Source: Scenedesmus sp. ARA3
Lineage: Eukaryota; Chlorophyta; Chlorophyceae; Sphaeropleales; Scenedesmaceae
DNA: 64,000 nucleotides
Direction of reading: 5' to 3'
Assembly: GCA_004335835.1 (NCBI GenBank)
Contig: RWJK01000205.1
Span: 287-64,286 of the forward strand
The stretch's first letter is position 1; every line of letters begins with the position of its first letter. A program made the translations under genes and the position numbers. Below are positions 32,896-45,359 of this stretch, piece by piece. The notes beneath the pieces are model-generated. The model was not told the origin of the DNA. It saw only the letters and a program-made list of their open reading frames with translations, and did no database searches.

Positions 32896-35527
32896 ACGAG
32901 ATGGGTGTGAGCTCGCTGCACGTGACCTTCCCCACAGGCGAGGAGTGGGCGGCGCTGGGCGCGCTGGGCTTCCAGCAGCGGCGAGGCATACAGTACCACT
33001 GGTGCGGGGGCAGCAATGCGTGGGCAGCACAGTCCACTGCAGCGCGCTGTCAAACTGTTTACTGTTGTCTCTTTTTTTGACTGCGGTGTGCCATGAGCTG
33101 CATGTATGCCTTGCAACCTGGCTCTTCAAACCTACGGCACAGCCTGCAACAAAGCCTGGGGTACAACCACTTGCGGGCTCTGTGCTGTCAATGCCTGTGC
33201 ATTAGTGCCGCAATATGCTGCCACCGCTGAGCGCGATGCTGACCTGGCCTGCTGCCTGGCCTGCTGGCTGGCCTGCTGCGTGGCTGCAGGGAGAACCGCG
33301 GCTACAGCAGCTTTGAGGACTTCCTGGCTGACCTCAAGCAGAGCAAGCGCAAGAGCATACGGCAGGTGTGGTGTATGTTTGTAGTTCTTGTCTTCAAACT
33401 GGAATGTGCAGCAGTGTGTGGGAGAGACTGGGTGGTGGCAGGCATTTGTGGTTTGAGTTGCGCGCGCTGCTGTGGGGAGTTCAGGGCAGCATGTTTTGCA
33501 TGCGTGCAGGTGCTGTACCAGCTGCAGACTCGCACTGCTGCCTGCACAGTTACTTTTGACATCAACACAACTGGCCGCGTGCCAGACGGTGCTCAATACC
33601 CTGCTGCCCCTCCGCTGCTGCCCCGGCATGTGTGTTTGCTGTCCAGGAGCGCAAGTCCATCGCCAAGCAGGGGCTAACAGTCAGGCGGCTGCCTGGCTCT
33701 GAGGTGACTGCTGGCCAGTGGGACACCTTCCACAGCTTCTACCAGGCCACGGTGGACAAGAAGTGGGGCAGCGCCTACCTCACACGCGAGTTCTGGCACA
33801 TGTGAGCAGCTCGTGACACATCGCACGGCGCTGACTGCAGCCAGGGCAGTACAGCAGGGTTGCTAGCTTGCCGTACAGCCCAACTCAACCTCAGCTGAGA
33901 GGCCATGAGCCAAGGCCATGCTTGCCTTTTATTGTGAAACGACAAACTCACGGAACATATCCTTGTCATCGTACCTCATTGTGTTACTGTGCTTCATTGT
34001 GGCACAGGCTGGGCTCCGAGCTGGGCTCTGAGGTGATGCTGGTGGTGGCTGAGCAGCAGGGGGACACCGTGGCTGCCGCGCTCAACCTGGTGGGCAGCCA
34101 CTGCGTGTACGGCCGCAACTGGGGCAGTGTGGGCGGCAGGGAGTTCAAGAACCTGCACTTTGAGGTCTGCTACTACCAGGTGCGCTGACTGGTGGTTGTA
34201 CTGGTGCTACAGCCAGCCAGCTGGCAACTGCTGCAGTGCTTGTGTGGCATTGAATCGTGTCCATGTTGTGGTTGTCTTGTACAGAGCACACCGGATAGGT
34301 CAGAACATACGTCTGTCTGCTGCTGACCCTACGATTCATTGCTGCTGCTGCTGTCGCTGCTGGCCCCTATGCCGTGTGCAGGCGATCGAGGAGGCGATTG
34401 CGCGGGGGCTGCCGCGCGTGGAGGCTGGGGCGCAGGGCGAGCACAAGCTGCAGCGCGGCTACCTGCCCAACTTCACCTACAGCGCGCACTACATGACAGA
34501 CCCCACCACACGCGCAGCAGTGGCCAAGTTCCTGGACAGGGAGGAGCAGCAGGTGAGGAGGGGTGGTGGCACCATGCTGGCTCGCATGCTGTTCGGTTGT
34601 ATGATAGGTTCACTGCTAGCAGATCTCCAGCTTCAACCAGCTAGCTGTGACGATTGCTGGCTCGCACAGCATGTGTTCCGCCTGCCAAGCAACACATGCA
34701 GTGTGGTTGTTCTGAAAACTGGCCTGCTATTGCTGCTGCCGCTGCTGCCGCTCCTGCAGCTGGCGTACACCTGGCAGGCGCTCACGCTGGAGGGCTCTCC
34801 CTTCAAGCAGGACAAGGTGCGCGGCAGCACGCGGACGGCAGCACTGCCTGCAGCTCCTGTTCCTCGGATACGGGTGGTGGTTGACACCTTCCATGCACTG
34901 CCACAACAGCCATGCATGATGCATGATGAGCTGGTGCAGCAGGTGGCTGAACGATCGGGTGGGTTACAGCAGACCATCGCTGTCCTGCAAAAGCTGGTGT
35001 GCAACAGCAACGGGTTGCACCTGCTGGATGTGCACCACAAACGTATTTGATTTGCAGAATGTGTGTGGCGGCGGTGGCTGACTGCAGGCTGGGCTTGGCA
35101 CACTACTTGGGCTGGCAGGATGTTCGCATGTGCGCTGATCACTTGCAGGATGTGTGCAACGCGCCTCTCCAATGCGCAGGATATACATGAAATGTCTGGC
35201 TGACTCGCATGATATGTACAATGACGAATTATATACAAAGCCAGGATACCGAAGTACACTGGTCATGCACAGCTGCGCACCTTCAAGCAATGCTGGTCAT
35301 GCACAGCTGCGCACCTTCCAGCAATATGTAGAACACATGTTTTTGACTTGCAGGAAGGCTGACATATGAATATACTGCTGCCTATTTTGCAGACTGTGGA
35401 GTACCTGGTGGACAAGATGTCCTCCCACAGCAGCTTGAGCAGCCTGTCCAGCCTCAGCAGCAGCGACGAGGCCGACGCAGCACCGGGCCGGGCGACTGGC
35501 GCCAACAGCGGCAGCACAGATGAGTAG
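30972..35527 (+). CDS. DUF482 / FemAB-like GNAT-fold acyltransferase, probably organelle-targeted
   Basis: Twelve exons encode 509 residues, every phase consistent: 30972-31091, 31174-31323, 31642-31743, 31894-32051, 32574-32701, 32896-33001, 33290-33365, 33647-33801, 34008-34179, 34382-34552, 34760-34816, 35393-35527. The first exon is a basic leader (MRLLKRRCCKTVSKAVS) like a plastid or mitochondrial transit peptide. Family landmarks follow: FLKWAFLHALEASKSA, CPLYLKGHSYGEYVFDSSWA, YYPKLQACVPFTPVTG, SSLHVTFPTGEEW, GIQYHWENRGYSSFEDFL, KRKSIRQERKSI, KWGSAYLTREFW, GRNWGSVGGREFKNLHFE and CYYQAIEEAIARGLPRVE. This is the PF04339-type family of plants and proteobacteria, a tandem acetyltransferase fold related to FemAB aminoacyl transferases. 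Substrate and reaction are unknown. The C-terminus is Ser-rich and acidic. Intron sequence on both sides of exon 4 holds copies of its ends (see repeats). Confidence 0.86.
31799..31830 (+). repeat. Intronic copy of the 5' end of DUF482 exon 4, with its acceptor
   Basis: Thirty-two bases beginning CAG|GTGCCTGAGGAGG are identical to 31891-31922, the 3' splice site plus the first 29 bases of exon 4. Weaker similarity extends upstream (CTGCCTGGCTGCC in both). The copy lies in the intron before exon 4 and has an AG acceptor in the right place. Confidence 0.95.
32260..32306 (+). repeat. Intronic copy of the 3' end of DUF482 exon 4, with its donor
   Basis: Forty-seven bases are identical to 32016-32062: the last 36 bases of exon 4 (ending ATGGGCAAGCG) and 11 bases of intron beginning GTGAGCGGAGG. 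The copy lies about 240 bases downstream in the intron and keeps a functional-looking GTGAGC donor. Confidence 0.95.
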
Positions 35528-36931
35528 CCACGCAGGCATTGCTTTGAGGCTGTGCGTGAAGTGGATTGCATGCACCCTGGGCGTTGTCTGCGGCACAGAC
35601 GGAAGGAGTTGGGGTGAGTGCAGCAGCGTTGAGCACCTGCAAGGCCCTGCAGTGCAGCTCACAGTGAGTGACGCCCACCGTGGGCAGGGGCCCTGCGTGA
35701 TGCCCACCAGAGATCAGTGAAGAGTGTCAATGGCGTGCAGCTGTGATGCTGCTTGACGCGTGTATACTATTAAGCAGAGGGGTTGGGACAGGCGCGTGGA
35801 TGGTCAATGCCGTGCAGCGCTGCAGCCTGCAGGATGCTGGCATGACATGTAAAGATGGACAGTCTAGCATGAAAAATGCAAAGCTGCGCACCTTCAAGCA
35901 TGTACTCTATGGTTGCCGTGCATTGTCTGCACGATCAGTAAGGTGTGTTGCCTGGTTATCGTGGATAATTGGGAAAGAGTCGTTGCAGGGCGAGGGCAAT
36001 GATACGCTGCTGGCAGCCTGCTGTACCATTGTCAAGAGCTGGGACAGCATGGAGTGCTCAACAGCACATGTGCTCGTTTGCAGCTGTGGTTGCCAGCACA
36101 AAGCTGCTGTACATGTTTACGGCAAGGTTTTAGGCTGATAATCGATGCATCTCAGGCAAGACAGTGTGCGCGGTCCCTTGCGCGCGTCGTGCCGCTTGAA
36201 GTGCATGACCTGGCACACTCCTGCCGGGACCATACTCTTGCAGCTGCAGTATGCTGACGAAGGGCAATGTCAGTAGTGCAATAAAACTTATTTTCGACAC
36301 TTGGTTACACTCTAGCAGCAAACCCCAGTACACTTGCGTTGAGGCACATGTGTTACTGGCACACTCCATCCATTCTAGAGCCGCAACGTGCGATAGTGCT
36401 GAACATAGTTTGATCACCTGTGCTCTTTGGAGTCCTTGCGCGGCTGTTCTGCTGCGTATGGAAGGCCTGTGTATGCGTGTCGTGGCCTTTCCCTCTTTCA
36501 CTATCCAGCAGTCCGAGTTCACAGCGCTCATATCGTAATCTGCAGTGTTACGTAAACAATTTGCGAAACACACGGCGGCCCTGGACTCATCAGCGAAGCC
36601 GATCAAGCTCATGCACGGTGGGTGCCTGTCGCAGCACTAAGACGCCACAGGACGTGTGTTATCAGTCAAGTGGGCCATATTACTAGCGGAAAGTGCTGGC
36701 AAGGACGCTCCTGCAGCGGCTCAGCAGCAATGAGACAGCACTGCAACCCCATTGCTCGACATCGTGCAAGCTTGCTTTCTCGACAGCTTTGTTTCGTTCA
36801 AGGGCCGTATTTTGTATGCTGCAGATCAAGCTACTGGAGCTCGCTGCTTCTCGCTGCTTCCCTACTCGGAAGTTCTGCAGTGCTGCTTGGTGTGACAGCA
36901 GCAGGACTGCACATGGCATGAGCGCGTTGCG
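35528..36931. other. Intergenic stretch, 3' UTR of the DUF482 gene and upstream region of the F-box/ankyrin-like gene
   Basis: A TGTAA at 35848-35852 gives a possible 3' end about 320 bases past the DUF482 stop. The phrase GCTGCGCACCTTC recurs three times (35274 and 35309 inside the last intron, and 35884 here). No exon chain is seen. Confidence 0.4.
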
Positions 36932-39900
36932 ATGCTGACCAGGCTACCTGACCACCTGCAGCTCAGCATTATAGCACTCGCAGACTCTGCAGAGTCGAGC
37001 AACCTCGTCTGCAAGCAGCTGCATGGCCTGCTGTCGTCGCCGGATGCCATCCTGCGGCTGTACCTTGGCCGCAGGAGCGCAAAGGCTGCATACAAACAGC
37101 TGAAACCCAGCAGCCAGAGCACCAGCAGCACGCAGCTTGGTGTTTCCAGCGGTGCTGCATGCCACGGCAAGCTGCAGTTGGTGTACAGCCTACTGCTGTG
37201 GAGCAGGCTGAGGTCATGGTCGCGCACACAGGATGGCGCCCTGCGCACGCTGCAGCTGCTGTGCGAATGCATCAGCAGAGTGAAGCTCCTACCAGAGCAG
37301 CAGCAACAGGAGCTGAAGGCTTGGCAACACACCAGCAGAAGCAGCAGCACCAGCGATGCCGCTGTGGCCAGTTCCGTAGCGTGCGGGGTGGCGCTGCTGC
37401 ATCGCCTGCTGCCGTACGCTGAGCACTGCCTGCTGCCGTTCTGTGCTGGCGGCGGCCATGTGCACCTCGTCAGCGTGCTGCTGCCGCTGAGCAGCACTGC
37501 TGAGCTGTGCGGCTCAAGCATCCTGCACTACGCCAGGACCAGCGCGTTCTTCGCAGCAGCTGCAGGTGTGTGGCTTACGTACAGACAGAGGATGTTGTTT
37601 AGCATGCTGGCTGGTCGTGTAGGCTGAGTTATTGCTGTGCTTGCACATCAACTACCACCCTCATGTACAGCAGCTCTGGACTGTCTGAAATCACCTGCTC
37701 ATCCCCTTCTATACTTCTTACTGACCCGCTCTCCCTCCCGCGGCCCTGCGTGCTCTGCTGCAGGCGGCCACAGCGCGGTGCTGAGCCAACTGGTGGCTGC
37801 AGGCGGGCTCAGCTGGGCCTGCCAGCTGCCAGGAGACAGCCTCCCCAGCGTGGCACTGGACCTGGCCGCACAGGGCGGGCACCTGGCCGTGCTGCAGCTG
37901 CTGCGCGAGAAAGTGCGCATCCCCAGCAGCAGCTTCCTCACAGGTGGGTCCTGCGGCACTGGACAGCAGCAGCAGCAGCAGGAGCAGCTGGAACAGCTGA
38001 AGCAGCATCACTAGGTGGCAGCGATGCTGATGTCGATGTATGCGCAGCTGAGGCGTCTAGCATCAGTGCTGTGGAGCGTCCCACCCGCAGCGCTGCCCCT
38101 GCCAGCCTCCGCATCTTGCCGAAGCCTGCACTGCTGCCTGCTCTCTCAACGCGCACTGTGTTCTGCCCCCCATGTTTTCTTGTGCTGCTGCTTCTGCTGC
38201 TGCTGCTGCTGCTGCTGCGCCTGCTGCTGCTGCAGCTGCTGCTGATAGTGGGCGCGCTGATGTGGTGGAGTGGGGCCTGGGGCTGTGGATGGGCCAGTTC
38301 AATGCGGTGCGGCGCTTCGGCCCGGGGCACATCGCGCAGATGCACGACGCACTCAGGTGCGCAGTGGGCAGTTGTTTGCTGATATACAGTTAGGAGGGCT
38401 AGGGTTGGTGGTTACGCCGGCCACCAGGGGTCGGCTGTGGTTCGATTGATGCGGCAAGTCGTAAGTCGCCTGCCAGCTGTACTGGCACAGGATCTTGGCA
38501 TGGTGTTGAGCGTTGCCGCTGCAGCTGGGTGCGCTGCACTTGGGCTGCCCACGTGAAGATAAGCAGTGATGCTTGCTAACCATGCTCATCTGCCAAGCCT
38601 CCACTCACTGCTGTACCTGTGGCGCATTGTTGCTCCCCACTTTCCGCTGATCCTGTTTCCAGAGTGTCCTGCGAGTCGGGCCACCTGGGAGCCATCCGGG
38701 CGCTGCTGCGCTACCTGCACGCGGTGCGCTGCCACGACTGCTGCGTGCTGGCGCTGAGCTACACCTGCGCCAGCAGCAACAGCGCCGCGCTGCGCTGCGT
38801 GCTGGGCTCGCCCTACCTGCCGCAGCAGCTCGAGAGGTGGGCGGCAGGGCGTGCCGGCAGCAGCAGGCAATGCTGCCAGCTACATATCGTGCATGTGCTG
38901 CTGTCCTTGACATGTCGTATTCCTCTTGCCGCTGTGTGTGCTGCTGTTTCAGCGTCGCTGCAAGCCATGCCAGTGCTGCACAATGCTACGCATGACGTCC
39001 CGTTCTCACCTGTACCGCCTGCTGCTGCTGCTGCTGCTGCTGTGCTTCTTTTCCGGCTGCATTACTCCATCTTCCTTGTGCAGGGGCGGCCCCAAGCTGC
39101 TGGAGCAGCTGGTCATGGTGGCTGCCTCCTGCCTGCGCATCGCCATCCGCACCCACAACACGCCCTCGCTGCAGCTGCTGCTGGACGCGCTGCAGCCCGA
39201 CGCCACCCCCGCAGCACCCCTGGCTGCAGTGCGGCCGCTGCTGGCTCCCCAGATGCCCAGCGTGTTTGACCAGGCAGCCAGCGCAGGCAACGCCCTGGCG
39301 CTGCAGCTGCTGCTGACGCGGCTGCCGGAGCACTGCTGCTGCCTGGGGCTGTCTGCGCTAGAGGCGGCACTGGCGGAGGGCCACAGCGCAGTGGCTGGCA
39401 CCATCCGGCTGCTGCTGCTGCTGCGGGGGCCTGCGGAGGGCTTTAGTCCTGAGGCGCTGAGTGTGCAGCATAATGCGGCGGTGGGCCGCGCTGCGCGGCA
39501 TGGTGCGCTGAAGGCTGCTGCCAGCAGGGGAGATGTGGCGGCGCTGCAGCAGCTGTTGGGGCTGGCTGGCGGCGGTGGTGGCGCAGAGGTTGAAGGTGCG
39601 TAGGGGATTTGACTTGTGCCTGCGGTCTGCAGGTTGCCATGAAGTACTACGCTTCTACAAGCGTGCTTACCATTACATTAGGGTGTTTGGGCTGAATCTG
39701 TTGGAGGGTTGTTTCCAGTACACCTTCCTCGCCGATGGTGTACCTCACCTGGATGCCGGCGTCACAAACACACAACCGCAGGCATGCTGATGATGATGAT
39801 GCTGCACGTCTTCCCCATCCTCGCTGCCATACCTGACTCCTGCCGCTGCTTGCTGCTGTTATGTTGTGCTGTTATGTTGTGCTGTTATGTTGTGCTGTTA

Positions 39901-40323
39901 TGTTGTGCAGGTGCTGCTGGCGCAGGCCCTGATGACAACCAGCAGCTGCTGATGCTGCGGCTGGCAGCTGCTGGTGGCCGCGTTGAGGCAGTGGCGCTGC
40001 TGCTGGCTGCCTTCGGCGGCGGCCAGGGCGGGCCGCGCTGCGAGCCGTGCCTGCGCGCCGTGCTGCGGGGGGCGGTGCACGCAGGCCAGGTGGCGCTGCT
40101 GCAGGTGCGGCGNNNNNNNNNNNNNNNNNNNNNNNNNNNNNNNNNNNNNNNNNNNNNNNNNNNNNNNNNNNNNCTGCTCAGCCTGCACATGAGAAGTTCA
40201 CCTGCAGTTCTAGCCTGTGGCCTGTTGCACGCCATGCGATGTGGCAGCTGAGCCAGTGCCTGCATTGCAGCAGCAGCGCACAGCTTGCTGATCTTCACAA
40301 GGTTACATCAAACCTGTTGCTGC

Positions 40324-40356
<33 letters not shown>

Positions 40357-42263
40357 CGCCAGGCGCTGGAGGCTGAGTGCCCCGCTGCGCTGCAGGCGCA
40401 CCTGGCCCAGCCTGACAGCCTGGCGGAGTACCTGCGGGCTGCACTGCTGTGTGGGCAGGTGGACACAGCCACATGGCTACTGGGGGTGGCTGGGCGGCAG
40501 CAGCAGCTGGATGTGGTGGCTGGCACACTGGTCAGCCTGCTCACCACGTCACGGTGAGGACGGCTGCTGTTGTCGCAGTGTGTGTTGGGTGCGGCGGGCT
40601 GCCTTTGTTGTGCTGGGCGGCCGCGTCACATTGTGTGAGGTGGTCAGCACATGCGTGGGGTGTGTGGGTGTATGCTGTTGTGCCGGACCTGCCTGCTGGC
40701 TTGCTGTCTTGTCTCTTCGATCGTCCTGCGGCCACATTATGCCTGTGGCTCCTCGCCGCAGCCCGTACGCCAGGCTTGCTGACCCTGCCTGCATGCCTGC
40801 CTGCATGCCTGCCTGTCTCAACTGCCTGCTGCAGGTGGGAGCTGTGGAACACTGGCGTGGGCCGCACCGCACGCGACGCTGCAGCAGCACTGCTCAAGGC
40901 GCTGGCGGCCACCACACCTCCACAAGCAGCACCAACGCCAGCACCTGCTGCTGCACCAGCAGCTGACACAGCAGCGCCTGCAGCGGAGCTAGCAGCAGCA
41001 GCAGCAGCCGGCTCAGGAGGTGCAGGTCACGCTGAGCAGCAGCTGCTGAGCCCTGCCGTGCTCATGCTGCTGCTGCAGGCTGCCGCGGGTGACCCTGTCA
41101 TGCTGTTCTCTGTTGTTGACCTGGCACACTCCAGCTGGGGCGCCAGCAGGCAGCAGCAGCAGCAGGTGCTGGGCCCTGTGGAAACAGCTGCTCCATCCCC
41201 ACAGCCAGCATCATTGGCAGCTGCAACAGTCGCAGCTGCCAGCACACCACACTCCACGCTGCGTGTGACAGTCGGCTCCCCCGCGGCAGCAGCAGCAGCA
41301 GCAGCAGGCCCCAGCACATGTGGCAGCGGCCCGGCGACGCGCGGCAGCAGCAGCGCGTCAACCTTTGGCAGCAGCAGCAGCTACACCACTGTCGCCAGCA
41401 CCACCAGCACCAGCAGCAGCACCAGCTTTAACGCCCTGCACGGCACCCGCAAGCGCTTTGCTGTCAGCACGCCTGCTGGGCTGCGTGATGCCTGCTGCTG
41501 CAACGACCCTGACAGCAGCAGCAAGGGCCCTGGCAGCCCAGAGCACACTGCAGGGGGTGGCAGCTGGCCCACTGTGATGGGCTGCAGCAAGTCTGATGGC
41601 GGGGGCTTGTTTGACCAGCAGCAGCAGCAGCAGCAGGATGGCAGCGGTTGGAGTGACCAGCGTCAGTGGCCTGCAGGTGATGCAGTTATGGAGGTGGATG
41701 CCAACAGTGGCAGCAGCAGCGGCAACAGCAGCAGCACCCGGGAGGAGCTACCTGGGCAGCAGCTGCTGACGCAGGCATCTGTCAGCAGCCCCGTGCACCC
41801 CGTGCACACACCTGGCAAGCTAGCACAGGTGCAGCAACTGCAGCAGCGGGGGCCCCAGCCATCCATGCAGCCCCAGCAGCAGCAGCAGCAGCAGCCTCAG
41901 CAGGAGCAGCGCGGGGGTGTGCGCAGCTTGAAGCAGCTGACAAGCAAAGTGGAGCAGCTGACTGTTGCTAGCCCTACCACAGAGCTTGAGCAGCAGCAGC
42001 AGCAGCAGCAGCAGCAGGGTGAGGCCAGCAGCCCATGCCTGCGCAGGGAGAGCCAGCCGCCGCAGGGCTGCAGGCAGCGCACCCCACAGCCGCTGAGGAC
42101 AGCACTGTCTGTGCCGCTGCCTGCCAAGACTGACAGCAGCAGCAGGCAGGCGCCGCTGCACCCGTACATGCAGTACTACCAGCAGCAGGCACACCAGCAG
42201 CAGCAGCGGCAACGGCAGCAGCAGCAGCCACGGCCTCAGGAGATGCAGGCTGCTCAAAGCTAG
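36932..42263 (+). CDS. F-box / ankyrin-like repeat protein with a Gln-rich tail
   Basis: Eight exons (36932-37565, 37764-37943, 38236-38356, 38663-38836, 39084-39595, 39911-40104, 40363-40553, 40835-42263) encode 1144 residues in consistent phase. The N-terminus resembles an F-box (LTRLPDHLQLSIIALADSAE, then SNLVCKQLHGLL), the motif that joins substrate receptors to Skp1 in SCF ubiquitin ligases. About residues 200-660 hold degenerate ankyrin-like units, for example LDLAAQGGHLAVLQLL, DSGRADVVEWGL, CESGHLGAIRALLRYL, AASAGNALALQLLL and LAAAGGRVEAVALLLAA. The last exon (about 670-1144) is low-complexity Ala, Ser and poly-Gln and looks disordered. F-box plus ankyrin-like repeats is a common algal architecture; the target is unknown. 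The N run 40113-40173 falls in the intron after 40104. Phase is 0 on both sides, so no exon is needed there, but one cannot be excluded. Confidence 0.75.
39858..39909 (+). repeat. 13-bp minisatellite abutting a 3' splice site
   Basis: Four head-to-tail units of GTTATGTTGTGCT fill 39858-39909. The last unit reads GTTATGTTGTGCA, and the next base (G, 39910) completes the CAG acceptor of the exon that starts at 39911. Confidence 0.9.
40113..40173. other. Assembly gap (61 N)
   Basis: A run of N inside the intron after the exon 39911-40104 of the F-box/ankyrin-like gene. The true length is unknown. The right flank leads into a CTG tract (about 40316-40355). Confidence 1.
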
Positions 42264-43429
42264 ATGGCTGGCCCATGAGGTTGCGATGTCTGCAGCGTGG
42301 AATGTGCCTCGCTGGGTGAGGCAGCTCCTGGTGTTTCTATACATCATGTGCAACTGTGCTTGTGTGAGGTTCAATGGCAGTCATGCTGCGTGTGGGCGAA
42401 AAATGTGTCTTCTTGGAACTGCGTGCCACACAAAGAGTTTGGTGTGTGTTGTGAGGCTGAGCACATCAGGCTGCAGTGCCACCTGCATGCCTGCTGCAGA
42501 CCTTGGCGGCGGTTCACAGTCCATGCGCATACATTGGAAGGTGCAGGTGTGCACATGGCTAGTTGCCATCGATGATAGACGTGGCATGTGATGCTTGTGA
42601 CAATGCAGTTAGATACCTGATGATGATGCATGACGCTTTGATGGTGATGATGGCATCGGCTAATACAGGGCCAGCTGCCTGTTCCTGCAGTATGCTGACA
42701 GCGGCAGTATGTCACATCGCCAGAGAAGCTCTCCTGCTGGTTGAATCCCGTGTGTTGTACTATTTCTACTTTTCTGTACTGCTGGCTGCCATGTGTGTGC
42801 TGGACCTCTATCTGCAGGGTGTGATGCGGATTCGCTGCCGCATGTGTGTGTTTCCCTGAGCACAGTATGTATGTACCATAGCCTAGTTCTCTCGCCCCGT
42901 GAGCCCTTGCTTTCTGCACCAGCGCACCTCACCTCCTGCTGAAGCCGTCCAGGGATGGCCAAGAGAGTGGCGTATGTTGTGCCTGCTGTTGCCTTTGCGC
43001 CCTTGCCTGTTTTGCCCTATACTTTTGCCTGTTTTGTTGTCTCCTGTGTGAGCCGTTCACGGTGTAGGCTCAGCAAACTTGTGGCGTACCGCCTGCCTGT
43101 ACCATCACATTGTAGCAACCAGCATACACCAACACCGCACAGTGTGTTGCAGAACAGTGGCTGCATGTGCAACATGCACAATGCAGCCCGTGTGATGGCC
43201 AGCAGGCACCCTCAGCGTGCTCTTTAATCCAGCTGCCTGCACTGCCTGCTTTGTGTCGCCTTGCATGAACTACATCTCACCTTCATTCTGCATGTTCACT
43301 GCCTGCCGCAACACGGCCCTATGCTCAGGCGCAGGCTGTGTATCTTCAGGCTTTCTCGTTTGTGTCTTATCGCTTGCGAGGTGTCTGCGTCATGGCGACG
43401 TGGCACTGACCCGAAGGCAGATGCTTCTG

Positions 43430-43452
43430 TGTGTGTGTGTGTGTGTGTGTGT
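43430..43452. repeat. (GT)n microsatellite
   Basis: About 11 consecutive TG/GT dinucleotides. A shorter one (about 9 units) is at 11887-11904, in an intron of the TPGS1-like gene. Confidence 0.95.
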
Positions 43453-45326
43453 GACCCTGTGTTGTTTGTACTCTGTGTTCGCTGGGCAGTGGGGTCCAAG
43501 CCTGGGGATGGAGCCTGCACCGGTGGATTGTGGCTGCACTGTTGGACGTATCTGCGACAGCACTGCTGCAGTAGGTCAACACAAGTCGCAAGCGTGGCAT
43601 TGTTGCTGGTACGGTTGTGCTGTGTTGTTCTGGCTGCATGGTAGGGCAGCTCAGGGTTTGCTGTTTGTGTGGACGGCGTGTAGAAGCTGCCACCTCGTTG
43701 CATTTTGACCAGAGGCGTATGCTGGCGCTGTGCCAGTGCTGTGTTGCGGTGCCGCTGCTTGCTCTGCAGGCCCGCAGAACCTCCGCGTGTGCTGAACATT
43801 TGCCGCATCAGAAGTACCAGCTCAAGCAGGCGCATTTTGCTGGCGTCCTGCACCATCATCATCACCGTGGCAGCTGTTTTGCAAGCGCTGAATTGTACTA
43901 GTAGCTGAGATGTACTAGTAGCCGAGTTTGTGGCAGCAGGGTGCGTTCCTGAGCTGCCGAGCTGCAGGCACCGGCAGTTATACAGTGCAGCAGTTTTGGG
44001 GTGTGTTGCACCCAACCACAGCACACACGTGTATCAAATGGCATATCAGTTGCAGCACCATCAGTGTGGCACAGTATCATGGAGACAAGCGTGGCCTGTT
44101 GAGGCGGCTCCTACAGTTTTGAAAGGGCTGCCTGTTTGATGGTGAGAATAGTTTGTGCTGTTGCGTGCTTGGCTGCTGAAGCAGTAGAGCTGTATGTTGC
44201 GGCTGCCATGCAAGGGGAGCCTTGTGCTGGTTCTTTACCGCACAGCCAAGCGCAGATGCACTGCATCATGCACAATGTTGCTGCATGCGCCAGCAGGATG
44301 TACGCAGGGCAGTGCCACGGCCAGCGGCTGTGACGCCATCGGGTACGCTGCAGGGATCCGGAGCACAACAGACCGCAACTGGTGCGCCGCTGTGTTGCCC
44401 TGAGAGCTTCTGCTGTTGAACCCCACACCACACCTATACAAAGGGGACGTATCTGATGACGGCCTGAGGCAGGTGCCTTGCTTTTTGAATCTTGAAGCAT
44501 ATGTGAGCCGGAAGGTGCCTTGCTAGCGCTGTGATAGGGAAAGCAACGCCATCAGTTTATGTGTTTATGCTTGAAGGCGAGTTTTGTGCACATACAACAG
44601 GCAGTCACCCTGGCTGACAGATGCTCTGCAGTACCTTGCCCACTGCATTTTTTCCATAATCGATGGTGTTGTAGTATCTAGCAGGGCTTCACATGCATGG
44701 CGTAGTAGTGCGTACTGGCCCTGCAAAGGCAGTACTGCTAGTAGTGAGGCAGTACATTGCCGCATCCGTCTGTTTTGCAGGTGTGTTGTTCCGGTTCACA
44801 TGTTGTGGGTTGATTATGTGTTTGTGCGGTGCAGCAGCACTTGTAGCTGTGGTGGCAGGTGTGGTGGTGAGTATGTTCTGAAGTCTTGGTCATGTACAGT
44901 TGAGCAATCAGGCAGTGTCGTCAAGCCTTGGGGAAAACCGAGTATCGTATCCATGGCGGTACTGCATGGCAACGCATTATGTTGCATGTGCTTGTAGTGT
45001 ATGACCTGCATGCACGTTGTAACCCTTAATACAACGGATCTTTGATGCTGAGGTGTAACACAAGTACGAGACTGTGGAAGCTAATGCCTCCTGACAAGCC
45101 TGGTGCAGTCTGCTGCTTTTGCTTTTGCACAATGTATTGTTTTCCATGCAATTCTTTACACTGCTGCTGTGCTGTAGTGTACAGCTGTCAATGTGTCCAG
45201 TACCATCGCAGCAGTACAGTCACATCAGGCAGCCATCAAATCGGCATCTCATATCACAACCCAAGTTTTGAATTAAACAGCCATATTCGTATCTCCATTG
45301 ACGCAGGTACTGCTTGTCAGGTCCCA

Positions 45327-45359
45327 AGTGACACAGTCGTGTCACTCGACTGTGTCACT
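45327..45359. promoter_or_regulatory. Inverted repeat with 13-bp arms, about 100 bases upstream of a start codon
   Basis: The left arm AGTGACACAGTCG (45327-45339) and right arm CGACTGTGTCACT (45347-45359) are perfect reverse complements. The 7-base spacer TGTCACT itself repeats the end of the right arm. It could be a dimeric protein-binding site or a 5' UTR hairpin for the coiled-coil gene starting at 45461. The function is inferred from position only. Confidence 0.6.

Noticed and set aside
38395..38460. Possible tRNA (GGTTCGATT-like box)
   Set aside because: No matching acceptor stem or arms could be folded around it.
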